Shown piece after piece: positions 1 to 7,285 of a stretch of DNA of 64,000 bases. Origin of the DNA: Trichocoleus desertorum NBK24 (GTDB lineage: Bacteria; Cyanobacteriota; Cyanobacteriia; FACHB-46); the NCBI RefSeq assembly GCF_030409055.1, contig NZ_CP116619.1, forward strand, positions 4,751,128 to 4,815,127. The letters run 5' to 3'. Each line of letters begins with the position of its first letter. Positions within the stretch are counted from its first letter, which is position 1. The position numbers were made by a program, and so were the translations under genes. The notes under the pieces are model-generated. The model was not told where the DNA came from. It saw only the letters and a list, made by a program, of their open reading frames with translations, and did not search any database.

Positions 1-665
1 ATCAGTACCAAGTGTTGATTAAGCCCTCCCCCAATGGCATTCAGAAGATTTATCTGGATTCTTTAAGGGCACTGGGCATTCATCCAGAAGAGCATGATAT
101 TCGTTTTGTAGAGGATAACTGGGAGGATGCGGCAGTAGGAGCTTGGGGAGTTGGCTGGGAAGTCTGGCTAGATGGTATGGAAGTGACTCAGTTCACTTAC
201 TTTCAGCAGTGTGGTGGCATTGATTGCCATCCTGTTTCTGTTGAAATCACTTATGGCTTAGAACGGTTGACGATGTACCTGCAAGGGGTGAATTCAATTT
301 TTGATATTCGCTGGAATGATAAGTTGACCTACGGGGATGTACACCTCCAAGGAGAAGTTGAGAACTCGACGTATAACTTTGAAGCATCAAACCCAGAATT
401 GCTGTTTTCGCTGTTTGGACTCTACGCTGAGGAAGCGGAGCGGCTAATGCAGCAGGAATTGGTTTTGCCAGCATTTGACTATGTGTTGAAGTGCTCTCAC
501 ACATTTAACTTGTTGGATGCTAGAGGAGTTATTTCTGTCACTGAGCGAACTCGGTACATCCTGAAGATTCGTAATCTGGCACGGCAGGTAGCTCAACTTT
601 ATTTGAGGCAGCGCGAGGCTATGGGCTTTCCACTGCTGGAATCGCAAGAGGCTGAAATGGCTTGA
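1..665 (+). CDS. glyQ: Glycyl-tRNA synthetase alpha subunit, 3' part
   Basis: This is the catalytic alpha chain of the bacterial alpha2beta2 glycyl-tRNA synthetase, which charges tRNA-Gly in the cytoplasm. The reading frame is open from the left edge (codons from base 3) and reads [14 protein letters not shown], which lies about 85-90 residues into the usual protein of about 300. The family blocks [38 protein letters not shown] and ITYGLERL are all present. The GTG at position 12 is internal and is not the start. The gene is cut only by the window edge and its 3' end is intact. It belongs to the host chromosome flank. Confidence 0.97.
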   Translation, partial: QYQVLIKPSPNGIQKIYLDSLRALGIHPEEHDIRFVEDNWEDAAVGAWGVGWEVWLDGMEVTQFTYFQQCGGIDCHPVSVEITYGLERLTMYLQGVNSIFDIRWNDKLTYGDVHLQGEVENSTYNFEASNPELLFSLFGLYAEEAERLMQQELVLPAFDYVLKCSHTFNLLDARGVISVTERTRYILKIRNLARQVAQLYLRQREAMGFPLLESQEAEMA

Positions 666-842
666 TGTTTACTGAAGGCTGCTTTTAGAATCGAGAGCTT
701 CTTTCAGTTGAGGAAGATTCTTAGGCTCTGAGGTAAGCTAACTAATCTTCAGTCATCTGCTGCCAGGATCGGTTACTTATAAATAGACCTGAAGAGCAAT
801 AGACCTGAAGTCGTTGCTGAAAACAAAAAATAGAGGGAACAA

Positions 843-1319
843 ATGTCGGCTTTGAGTGAGTTCCTAGAACTAATTGCCGCTTGGTTTCGCAGTTTGGGTA
901 TTCCTGAACCTGTTGTGCATTGGGGGCATCCAGCCATGATGGGCATTGTCGTTGTGGCCATGGGTAGTGCTGTGGGCATCACTGGATGGCGAGGCCGATT
1001 AGCGTCTGATGCTACGATTGCAGGTCAAAATCGGAATGCCCATCCTAAGATTGCTGGTTGGATGTATTTGTTCATGGCTCTAGGGTTTACAGGGGGTGTT
1101 TTATCACTGGTGATGCAGCAACAACCCATTTTTGAAAGTCCTCATTTTTGGACAGGTCTATTACTGTTGAGTTTGCTGGGTGTTAATGGTCTGATTGCTT
1201 TAACAGGTTTTGGTGGCAGCAAGTCATTGCGTACGGTCCATGCCTTTGTGGGCAGCATAGCTTTAGTGTTGATGCTAGTTCATGCATTGCTGGGCTTGAA
1301 TCTAGGGTTGTCAATTTAA
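843..1319 (+). CDS. DUF4079-type integral membrane protein
   Basis: The protein has 158 residues and about four hydrophobic segments (roughly residues 29-48, 70-92, 102-122 and 133-153). Histidines sit at or near the segment ends (HWGHP, AHP, VHAF, VHAL). The layout matches the cyanobacterial DUF4079 family, whose paired histidines suggest haem binding in a cytochrome b561-like way; that role is inferred. The start ATG follows AGAGGGAACAA, a good ribosome site. It lies 12 to 15 bp before comEC and may be cotranscribed with it. It is a host gene outside the mobile element. Confidence 0.85.
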   Translation: MSALSEFLELIAAWFRSLGIPEPVVHWGHPAMMGIVVVAMGSAVGITGWRGRLASDATIAGQNRNAHPKIAGWMYLFMALGFTGGVLSLVMQQQPIFESPHFWTGLLLLSLLGVNGLIALTGFGGSKSLRTVHAFVGSIALVLMLVHALLGLNLGLSI

Positions 1320-1334
1320 TCTAGGAATCAATTG

Positions 1335-3683
1335 ATGACCCTATTAGGTGTCATTTTATGTTTTGCCTACATCCTGGGGCTGCTGTTCAGTGAAATTCCA
1401 GGTGGCGCTTATGTAATTTTAGGGCTGGGCATCGCAGCAGCCTTACTTGCTCGTCGGCGTTTTGTGGTTCCACAGGCGATCGCTCAACAGTTGCGGTTGC
1501 CAAAAGCTTGGCAAGTTAGATGGAATGCCAAAATTTGTCTAGCTGCTGGATTAGTTGGATTTTTGGCTAGCTTGTACTTGCAAGTTCGTACCCCCCAACC
1601 TGCATCCAATGATGTGAGCAAGTTGGTTGACTTTCCAACCGCTGCAACCGAACAGATTGTGACAGTTCAAGGCAAAGTGATTGCCTCCCCTCGGATGACT
1701 CGTAGTGGCCGAGCTCAGTTTTGGCTCAAAGCAAATCAAGTGAGCCAAGTGATTGCTCCAGAGAGAGCGAATTCTAGTCAGGCTGTGACTGGCAAGTTGT
1801 ATGTCACGGTGCCGTTGTTGCAAGCAACTGGGTTGCGTTCTGGGCAGGCGATCGCGGTAACAGGAAAACTATACGAGCCGAAGCCTGCTCAAAACCCAGG
1901 GGAATTTGACTTTCGCGCTTATCTGGCGCAGGAAGGTGGATTTGCGGGTCTTAGCGGTCGCCAGATTAGCTTGCCACCCGATACATCTGTGTCGCAATGG
2001 GGTTGGTGGGCAATTCGGCAAAGGATCATTCAAACACAGGTACGCTGGTTGGGCAGTCCTGAAGGGCCGCTAGTTAGCGCTATGGTATTGGGAAGCCGTG
2101 CGGTTGATTTGCCTTATGACGTTAAGGATCAGTTTGCCAAAATTGGTTTAGCGCACGCGCTCGCCGCTTCTGGGTTTCAAACTTCGCTCATTTTAGGGTT
2201 GGTGCTGTCCCTAACTCGCCGTTTTTCAACCAAGGTGCAGATGATTTGGGGAACTGGGGCACTAGCTCTATTTGTGGGTTTGGTAGGTTTCCAACCAGCG
2301 GTGCTGCGAGCAGCTTTGATGGGATTTGGGGCGCTTATTGCTTTAGGGATGCAGCGAAAAATCAAGCCTTTGGGTTCGTTGTTGGTTGCAGCCACAGGTT
2401 TATTATTGTGGAACCCGCTGTGGATTTGGGACTTAGGATTCCAATTAAGCTTGTTGGCTACCCTGGGTTTGCTGGTTACTGTACCTCCTTTGGTAAAGCG
2501 GCTAGACTGGCTCCCACCTACGATCGCAACCCTAATGGCGGTGCCAATTGCCGCCTATCTATGGACCTTACCGCTTCAACTGTATGCTTTTGGTTTGGTC
2601 TCTCCTTACAGCATTCCGGTTAACTTTCTGACCACGCCGTTGATTGCGGTTATTAGTATTGGTGGTGTCCTTAGTGCTCTAGCTGCCTTGATTTGGCCTG
2701 TTGCGGGCAGTGCGATCGCATGGCTCCTTTACTACCCTACCCATGCGTTAATTGTTATTGTTGATTTCTTTAGCCGCTTACCAGGTAACTCGATTGCGGT
2801 AGGGACGATTTCTACACTACAACTTGTGGTCTTGTATGGTCTGGTGTGTCTGGCTTGGCTACAGACCTGGTGGCAGCGTCGCTGGTGGGCAGCAAGTCTG
2901 ATTGCGGTTAGCTTAGTTGTAATGCCCGTTTGGTATAGCTACACCACTTTGTTTCGGGCGACCGTCCTAGCGACATCGGGAGAGCCGATTTTAGTGGTTC
3001 AGGATCAAAGTCGAGTTGGTTTGGTAAATAGTGGCAACGAAGCAACGGCTAGTTTAACCGTTTTACCGTTCCTGCAAAAGCAAGGAATTAATCAGATTGA
3101 CTGGGCTGTAGCTACAGATACGGAGCGTAGTCGTCGTCAAGGTTGGTCTCAGATTGTCGAAAGGTTGCCAGTTAAAGCTTTGTATACAGGCGCTGTATCT
3201 ACGGTCAGTTCTAGCGATCGCCAATCTGCTCAAACCCTTAACCAAGACGCTGCGTTCCCAAATTTGCCGCAGCAGCACCAACTTCTAACATCCAGCCAGA
3301 CCATTCAGATTGGCTCTACGGTCGTGCAACCTATCAGTACGGATCTATCTGTTTGGGAGTTTAAGCTGCACAATCAGCCTTGGATCTGGTTGAGTCATCT
3401 TAAGAGCAGTGAACAAAATGCTTTAGTCGAGTCAGGTCAGTTAACTTCAGCCCAAGTGCTCTGGTGGACTGGAGAACCTTTGACTGACAACTTGTTAAAA
3501 GCCATCAAGCCTAAAATTGCGATCGCTTCTGCTGCTTCGGTTGACCCGAATACGATTGCTCAGCTTCAGCGCCGCAAAATTCAACTGTACTGGACTGGAC
3601 GAGATGGTGCTTTGCAGTGGAAACCCGATCAAGGCTTAACTAGGACTCTAGAATCTACAGAAAACGAGGTACCTCTACTGTAA
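1335..3683 (+). CDS. comEC: ComEC/Rec2-family DNA uptake channel
   Basis: ComEC forms the inner-membrane channel for single-stranded DNA in natural transformation. This 782-residue protein has N-terminal membrane helices, an OB-like DUF4131 region (about 85-215) with GEFDFRAYL, and the competence membrane domain (about 240-530) with GLAHALAASGFQTSL. A metallo-beta-lactamase-like tail follows (about 545-760). The tail lacks the expected HxHxDH metal site: where it should occur the sequence reads AVATDTERSRRQGW. The ATG at 1335 is preferred over a TTG one codon upstream because AGGA lies in front of it. It is a host gene. Confidence 0.93.
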   Translation: MTLLGVILCFAYILGLLFSEIPGGAYVILGLGIAAALLARRRFVVPQAIAQQLRLPKAWQVRWNAKICLAAGLVGFLASLYLQVRTPQPASNDVSKLVDFPTAATEQIVTVQGKVIASPRMTRSGRAQFWLKANQVSQVIAPERANSSQAVTGKLYVTVPLLQATGLRSGQAIAVTGKLYEPKPAQNPGEFDFRAYLAQEGGFAGLSGRQISLPPDTSVSQWGWWAIRQRIIQTQVRWLGSPEGPLVSAMVLGSRAVDLPYDVKDQFAKIGLAHALAASGFQTSLILGLVLSLTRRFSTKVQMIWGTGALALFVGLVGFQPAVLRAALMGFGALIALGMQRKIKPLGSLLVAATGLLLWNPLWIWDLGFQLSLLATLGLLVTVPPLVKRLDWLPPTIATLMAVPIAAYLWTLPLQLYAFGLVSPYSIPVNFLTTPLIAVISIGGVLSALAALIWPVAGSAIAWLLYYPTHALIVIVDFFSRLPGNSIAVGTISTLQLVVLYGLVCLAWLQTWWQRRWWAASLIAVSLVVMPVWYSYTTLFRATVLATSGEPILVVQDQSRVGLVNSGNEATASLTVLPFLQKQGINQIDWAVATDTERSRRQGWSQIVERLPVKALYTGAVSTVSSSDRQSAQTLNQDAAFPNLPQQHQLLTSSQTIQIGSTVVQPISTDLSVWEFKLHNQPWIWLSHLKSSEQNALVESGQLTSAQVLWWTGEPLTDNLLKAIKPKIAIASAASVDPNTIAQLQRRKIQLYWTGRDGALQWKPDQGLTRTLESTENEVPLL

Positions 3684-3724
3684 AATGAACAAATCGCTCT
3701 AAAATAAGTAGAGACTAAACCTCT

Positions 3725-3809
3725 GGAGAGGTGGCAGAGTGGTTGAATGCGGCAGACTCGAAATCTGTTTTGGGGCAACTCAACGGGGGTTCGAATCCCC
3801 CCCTCTCCG
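3725..3809 (+). tRNA. tRNA-Ser (CGA anticodon)
   Basis: The acceptor stem GGAGAGG pairs with CCTCTCC. The anticodon stem encloses the loop CTCGAAA, giving anticodon CGA (serine, codon UCG). A long variable arm typical of serine tRNAs follows, then the T arm GGGGGTTCGAATCCCCC. The 3' CCA is not encoded. An integrase gene begins about 125 bp downstream on the same strand, so the 3' end of this tRNA is the likely attachment site of the element. Confidence 0.96.
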
Positions 3810-3856
3810 TTTCAGTTAGCCAAGCTAACCTTTGATTTGTTCAGGATGCGTCTACT

Positions 3857-3885
3857 CACTCAACTCAGCTTTTCTACGTTGAGTG
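3857..3885. repeat. Inverted repeat between tRNA-Ser and integrase
   Basis: CACTCAAC and GTTGAGTG form a perfect 8-bp inverted repeat around a 13-base spacer. It lies between the tRNA and the integrase. It could be the tRNA transcript terminator, although there is no strong T-run, or an integrase or excisionase binding site in the attachment region. Confidence 0.5.
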
Positions 3886-3906
3886 TGGTTAAGTAGGGGT
3901 AAAAAC

Positions 3907-3942
3907 TTGGGCAAGTTTTGGGCAGGAGTTGGGCATTGGGCA
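3907..3942. repeat. Helically phased TTGGGCA repeats before the integrase
   Basis: TTGGGCA occurs at 3907, 3918, 3929 and 3936, so the first three copies are spaced exactly 11 bp apart. They overlap the ribosome site and start of the integrase gene. One-turn spacing next to an attachment site is what arm-type integrase or excisionase sites, or an autoregulatory operator, would look like. Confidence 0.5.
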
Positions 3943-5048
3943 GATTTGATGAGGAGCTGACTAGAGCGAATCGGCAGCTAGATCGTGTGGCCATCCGAGG
4001 GCGTGGCAATAAGCTCTCAATTCGAGGAACGTTCCCGCCAAAGCCAGGGGATGGCAGCAAGCCAAAGTCTTACGAAATCTCGACGGGCAAGCCTGCCACA
4101 AGTGCTGGACTCAAGCAGGTCAGGGCGATCGCCCAAGAGATTGAAAGCCAACTCATTCGAGACAAGTTCGACTGGACACCTTTTCTGAAAGGAAAGGATA
4201 AGCCTGCTGAAACGGCGGGTGAGTGGATCGAGCGCTTTGAGGCAAACCACTGGAGCGTCACGCCTGCCACGCCAACGAAGCTGAACTCCTATCACAAAGA
4301 CTATCGACTCAAGTTCAATCACTTACCGCTTGAGGAGCCCTTGACTGAGGAGTTGTTGAGGCGCGTGATTGTGGAGCGATCGAAGCCTGGAACTCGCAAC
4401 CGGAAGGGCTATGCAATGGCTCTCGGCAAGTTGGCAGAGTTTGCTGGGATTGATCACAATCTTGATAAGTTGGGCAAAGGTTACTCTTCACTGAAGCCGC
4501 TAAATCCTCGCGATTTGCCTAGTGATGCGGAGATTAGGGCAACTCGGCAGAGGATTCGGAATCCGGCTTGGCAGTGGGTTTTTGATGCGATCGCCATCTA
4601 CGGACTGAGGCCTCACGAGCTGTTTCGCCTGAGAACTGAGCGACTCGCAAAACATCCACCACTACTGGAAGTCGAGGACGAGACTAAAACAGGATGGCGA
4701 CTTTGCTACCCAATGCCTGCTGATGACTGGAATGAGTTTGATATTCATGCGCTGAAGTTCCCGAACATCAAAATTGAGGGCAGAAATAACAATCAACTAG
4801 GGATGTCGATTTCACTGGGCTTTCGAGAGCAAGCGGTTGGCTTCCCGCCTTATGCGCTGCGGCATTGCTACGCCAGACGATGTGTTGAGATGGGATTGCC
4901 AGTCTACCTGGCGGCGAAGTCGATGGGGCATTCGGTGACGGTGCACGAAACGATTTATCGGGCTTGGATTGGCGAGGATACTGACCAACAAATTTACGAT
5001 GCCATTATGGGCGATCGCATTAAAGCTTTCTCTGGTCCGGTGGAATAG
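3936..5048 (+). CDS. int: Tyrosine-recombinase integrase of the element
   Basis: This enzyme inserts and excises the element at the tRNA-Ser attachment site. The C-terminal catalytic domain contains YGLRPHELF (first Arg), PYALRHCYARR (second Arg block, with Tyr where many relatives have His), SMGHS (His) and ETIYRAWIG (nucleophilic Tyr). The N-terminal half is a core-binding/arm-binding region opening with MGRFDEELTRANRQL. No ATG is near; TTG at 3936 is chosen because AGGAG lies 7 bp upstream. A TTG at 3918 is an alternative. The gene is convergent with and overlaps the next gene by 29 bp. Position next to a tRNA and motif content make the role very likely. Confidence 0.93.
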   Translation: MGRFDEELTRANRQLDRVAIRGRGNKLSIRGTFPPKPGDGSKPKSYEISTGKPATSAGLKQVRAIAQEIESQLIRDKFDWTPFLKGKDKPAETAGEWIERFEANHWSVTPATPTKLNSYHKDYRLKFNHLPLEEPLTEELLRRVIVERSKPGTRNRKGYAMALGKLAEFAGIDHNLDKLGKGYSSLKPLNPRDLPSDAEIRATRQRIRNPAWQWVFDAIAIYGLRPHELFRLRTERLAKHPPLLEVEDETKTGWRLCYPMPADDWNEFDIHALKFPNIKIEGRNNNQLGMSISLGFREQAVGFPPYALRHCYARRCVEMGLPVYLAAKSMGHSVTVHETIYRAWIGEDTDQQIYDAIMGDRIKAFSGPVE

Positions 5049-5358
5049 CCAACAGCTTTTCAAATTCAGCCACATGCACTTGCCAGGTGGGGAGTTCTGA
5101 TTCTGGGTCGCCAATGTTTCGGTAATGAGCACCATAGATTAGATCGCCTTTCTGATTAGTTGCCCGCATGCGCTCGGCCCGCTCAATCTCGGCCATGATG
5201 CGATCGCGGCTTACTCCTAGCAATGGGGCCGCTTTACCAGGGGATAGCCACAGTCCTCTAATGCCGTAAGTTTCCAGCACTCGGCTGAACCACTGCTGCT
5301 GGGCCTCAACTATTTCAAGCCGCTGATTTAGTTCAGCTAGGGTTAGCTTGGCGGTCAT
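5020..5358 (-). CDS. Excisionase-like small DNA-binding protein
   Basis: The product has 112 residues. It has a charged, probably coiled-coil N-terminus (LAELNQRLEIVEAQQQWF), then LSPGKAAPLLGVSRDRI, which reads as a helix-turn-helix with the Gly-Val-Ser turn of MerR/Xis-like winged helices, and a Trp-containing tail. It overlaps the 3' end of the integrase from the opposite strand, where directionality factors often lie. Control of excision is inferred. It is the last gene of the minus-strand operon. Confidence 0.65.
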   Translation of the reverse strand: MTAKLTLAELNQRLEIVEAQQQWFSRVLETYGIRGLWLSPGKAAPLLGVSRDRIMAEIERAERMRATNQKGDLIYGAHYRNIGDPESELPTWQVHVAEFEKLLAIPPDQRKL

Positions 5359-5458
5359 TTTCCCGAACCTCTTTCACTTGCTTGCGTAGGTCTCGAATCT
5401 CGGCCAGGGTTAGGTCTGGCTTTTGCTGGATTAATCGGTCAAGTTCCTGCTGGGTCAT
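5333..5458 (-). CDS. Small charged protein (41 aa)
   Basis: A 41-residue frame beginning MTQQELDRLIQQ and rich in Gln, Arg, Lys and Glu, probably all helical. Its ATG overlaps the stop of the upstream 261-aa gene (ATGA), and its own 3' end overlaps the start of the excisionase-like gene by 26 bp. Such coupling on both sides supports real translation. No family is recognised. Confidence 0.55.
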   Translation of the reverse strand: MTQQELDRLIQQKPDLTLAEIRDLRKQVKEVRENDRQANPS

Positions 5459-6240
5459 GGCGATCGCCCACCTGCGAGGGGTTTGAGTTTTTCGCGTGCC
5501 GCTGCACAATGCACCCTCAGGCTGTCCAAGTACCGCTTGAGCATGTCTTGGTCGTGCGCCAAGCTCATCACAGACGAATACCCTTTGAAGGGCAGGAAGT
5601 AATCCTCAATTCCTTTCAGGCAAAAGAGCGCGCCGTCAAAAGGCCTCAGGATTTCTGTGAGCTGCTTCTGTTCTTCAATCAGTCGCTGCTTGCGCTCCCA
5701 CTTTTCGAGCCAAGGTCGGGGGAGGATGTCAGGGTTGCGATCGAGGATATAGACCTGCTCTAGAAAGTCGATTTTGTCTTCCCAGTTGCCTTTGAGAATC
5801 CAGCCATGTTCATTACGTTTGGCTGATTCCCACTTGATGAGCTGAATTTTGTATAAGTCCCAGAGTCTTTGGCGATGAGTGCGATCGGGACTGATGAGAT
5901 ACCAGCAACCTTCTACATGCTTGGCGATGTACTCTGGGCCGAATGTGCAGCCCAAAGAGTGGCTTGCCATAAACTCGCAGATGTCTCGCCAGAGCCGCAC
6001 TTCCTCATAGCCCAACGGTTGCTCCCAGCGATCGCACAAGTCACGGCACCAAGCCTCACCGTCCTGCACATCCAAGCAATGAGCAGGCAGGCAGCCATAG
6101 TGGTGGCGATCGCCCGCAGCCGTGTAGATGATGTAAGCCCAGCCGCCACCAACGTAGATACAGATCTGCCAATTTTTGTAAGCAGAGCAGCATGAGAACG
6201 CTTTAGCATCTTCGATTCGTAGCGGCGAGGAAGAGACCAT
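5455..6240 (-). CDS. Uncharacterised 261-aa protein
   Basis: I do not recognise a family. The protein is rich in Trp and Cys, with a compact N-terminal part (about 1-100) that includes ICIYVGGGWAYIIYTA and several Cys/His residues, and a charged helical C-terminal half (about 150-255) that looks like coiled coil. No signal peptide or membrane helix is seen. It starts by TAATG overlap with the stop of the exonuclease gene and ends by ATGA overlap with the 41-aa gene, so it is cotranslated in the early operon. Confidence 0.75.
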   Translation of the reverse strand: MVSSSPLRIEDAKAFSCCSAYKNWQICIYVGGGWAYIIYTAAGDRHHYGCLPAHCLDVQDGEAWCRDLCDRWEQPLGYEEVRLWRDICEFMASHSLGCTFGPEYIAKHVEGCWYLISPDRTHRQRLWDLYKIQLIKWESAKRNEHGWILKGNWEDKIDFLEQVYILDRNPDILPRPWLEKWERKQRLIEEQKQLTEILRPFDGALFCLKGIEDYFLPFKGYSSVMSLAHDQDMLKRYLDSLRVHCAAAREKLKPLAGGRSP

Positions 6241-6773
6241 TACTCATTGCCTCCTCTGATCTTGTGCATCGCCTCAAACAAAAGCCGTCCTGACTGTCGG
6301 GCATCACAAGTGGGGTGGTGAACGGGTAACTCATCCTCCAGCCTTGGATATTTTTCTAAGGGGTTGAGTCCTGCCACCTGTAATACGGTCGCGATCTCCA
6401 TCAATGGATATGGACCAGTCCAGCATCGATCCCGCCAATCATCCCGAACACATGCGGAGAGGAAATTGGCCTCCACAGGCCAACCGCAGTCAGCCCAGAG
6501 TGTTGCATTTTGAGTTCTCCAGCTCATCCATTTCTCCCAAAAAGCTTGTCGAACATCTTTGGAAGAATTGCAGTTAAGTCCAGGCAAATGAGGTTCGACG
6601 TTCTCTTGTATCCACTTGCGATCGCTGCCCGCTCCTACTGCCAAGTCGCTATCGCAGGCAAAATAACCGGAGTCGATTTCCCAGCCGCACTCATCAAGCA
6701 CAACAAATCCGACTGCATATCCTTCTCCATGCAGGCCAACTGATTCGACATCAAAAACCATTACTGCAGGCAT
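6240..6773 (-). CDS. DnaQ-like DEDDh 3'-5' exonuclease
   Basis: The 177-residue protein begins MPAVMVFDVESVGLHGEGY, the ExoI motif D-x-E of the DnaQ/RNase T fold, with a second strand GFVVLDECGWEIDSG. WADCGWPVEANFL fits ExoII and HHPTCDARQSGRLLFEAM fits ExoIII (H...D). These residues would bind two metal ions for removal of 3' nucleotides from DNA or RNA. Free-standing DnaQ-like exonucleases are common in phages, where they trim ends or proofread. GGAG precedes the start by ten bases. The substrate is not predictable from sequence. Confidence 0.8.
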   Translation of the reverse strand: MPAVMVFDVESVGLHGEGYAVGFVVLDECGWEIDSGYFACDSDLAVGAGSDRKWIQENVEPHLPGLNCNSSKDVRQAFWEKWMSWRTQNATLWADCGWPVEANFLSACVRDDWRDRCWTGPYPLMEIATVLQVAGLNPLEKYPRLEDELPVHHPTCDARQSGRLLFEAMHKIRGGNE

Positions 6774-6779
6774 TGCGTA

Positions 6780-6995
6780 TCAGCTCCAATAAATCCAATC
6801 TTTCTTGTTAGGAAAAGTTCTGGGAAGCAAGTTGCACCGCTGAACTTTGCCCCCTTGCGCCAAACATCTCAGGGTGTCGGAGATGGTTCTCTCCTTGAAC
6901 CGCTGGAACTCAGGGAGCGATCGCAGCTCTGACGGTCTAAATGGCTTGCCAGGGTGCGATCGCAGGAACTTAGGAAGAGTGGTATCGAGGCCCAT
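6780..6995 (-). CDS. Small winged-helix-like protein (71 aa)
   Basis: The product LPKFLRSHPGKPFRPSELRS continues into a segment with TISDTLRCLAQGGKV, a pattern like a winged helix (recognition helix then wing). A similar pattern is seen in the 82-aa product at 10800-11048. It is probably a DNA-binding regulator of the phage operon. It starts 2 bp after the stop of the 95-aa gene. Confidence 0.65.
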   Translation of the reverse strand: MGLDTTLPKFLRSHPGKPFRPSELRSLPEFQRFKERTISDTLRCLAQGGKVQRCNLLPRTFPNKKDWIYWS

Positions 6996-6997
6996 AC

Positions 6998-7285
6998 TCA
7001 GAACGGAATGTCATCGTAATCGGGAAGGGTCGGATCGTAGATGCTGGGTGGAGGTGGCGGCGAAGGTCTCCACGGTTTCTCGTCGTTTCGAGTCTTGAAG
7101 GCCCGCTCACATTCCCAAGGGAAGTAGAACAAGTCAGGGGGAGTGATTGTCCAGGCTTCTAACCGCCAATGCCCCTGGTAGTCGGATTGAACCTGCCACT
7201 CGATTGGGATGAGCGATCGCCGATCAAAGCGAACAAGCGGGAAATAGTTGCTGTGCATGGCGCACCAAATTAATTTCCAGAGCAT
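6998..7285 (-). CDS. Small protein ending in an SSB-like C-terminal tip
   Basis: A 95-residue protein rich in Trp, Phe and Tyr, followed by a proline stretch (PSPPPPPSIYDP) and the ending LPDYDDIPF. The last six residues match the acidic tip of bacterial single-strand-binding protein (DDDIPF type), which docks onto primase, exonuclease I, RecO, RecQ and polymerase chi. The body could be a divergent OB fold but I cannot show that. ATG 7285 is chosen because GGAG lies 8 bp upstream and it overlaps the previous stop (TGATG); an ATG at 7294 is the alternative. Confidence 0.7.
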   Translation of the reverse strand: MLWKLIWCAMHSNYFPLVRFDRRSLIPIEWQVQSDYQGHWRLEAWTITPPDLFYFPWECERAFKTRNDEKPWRPSPPPPPSIYDPTLPDYDDIPF

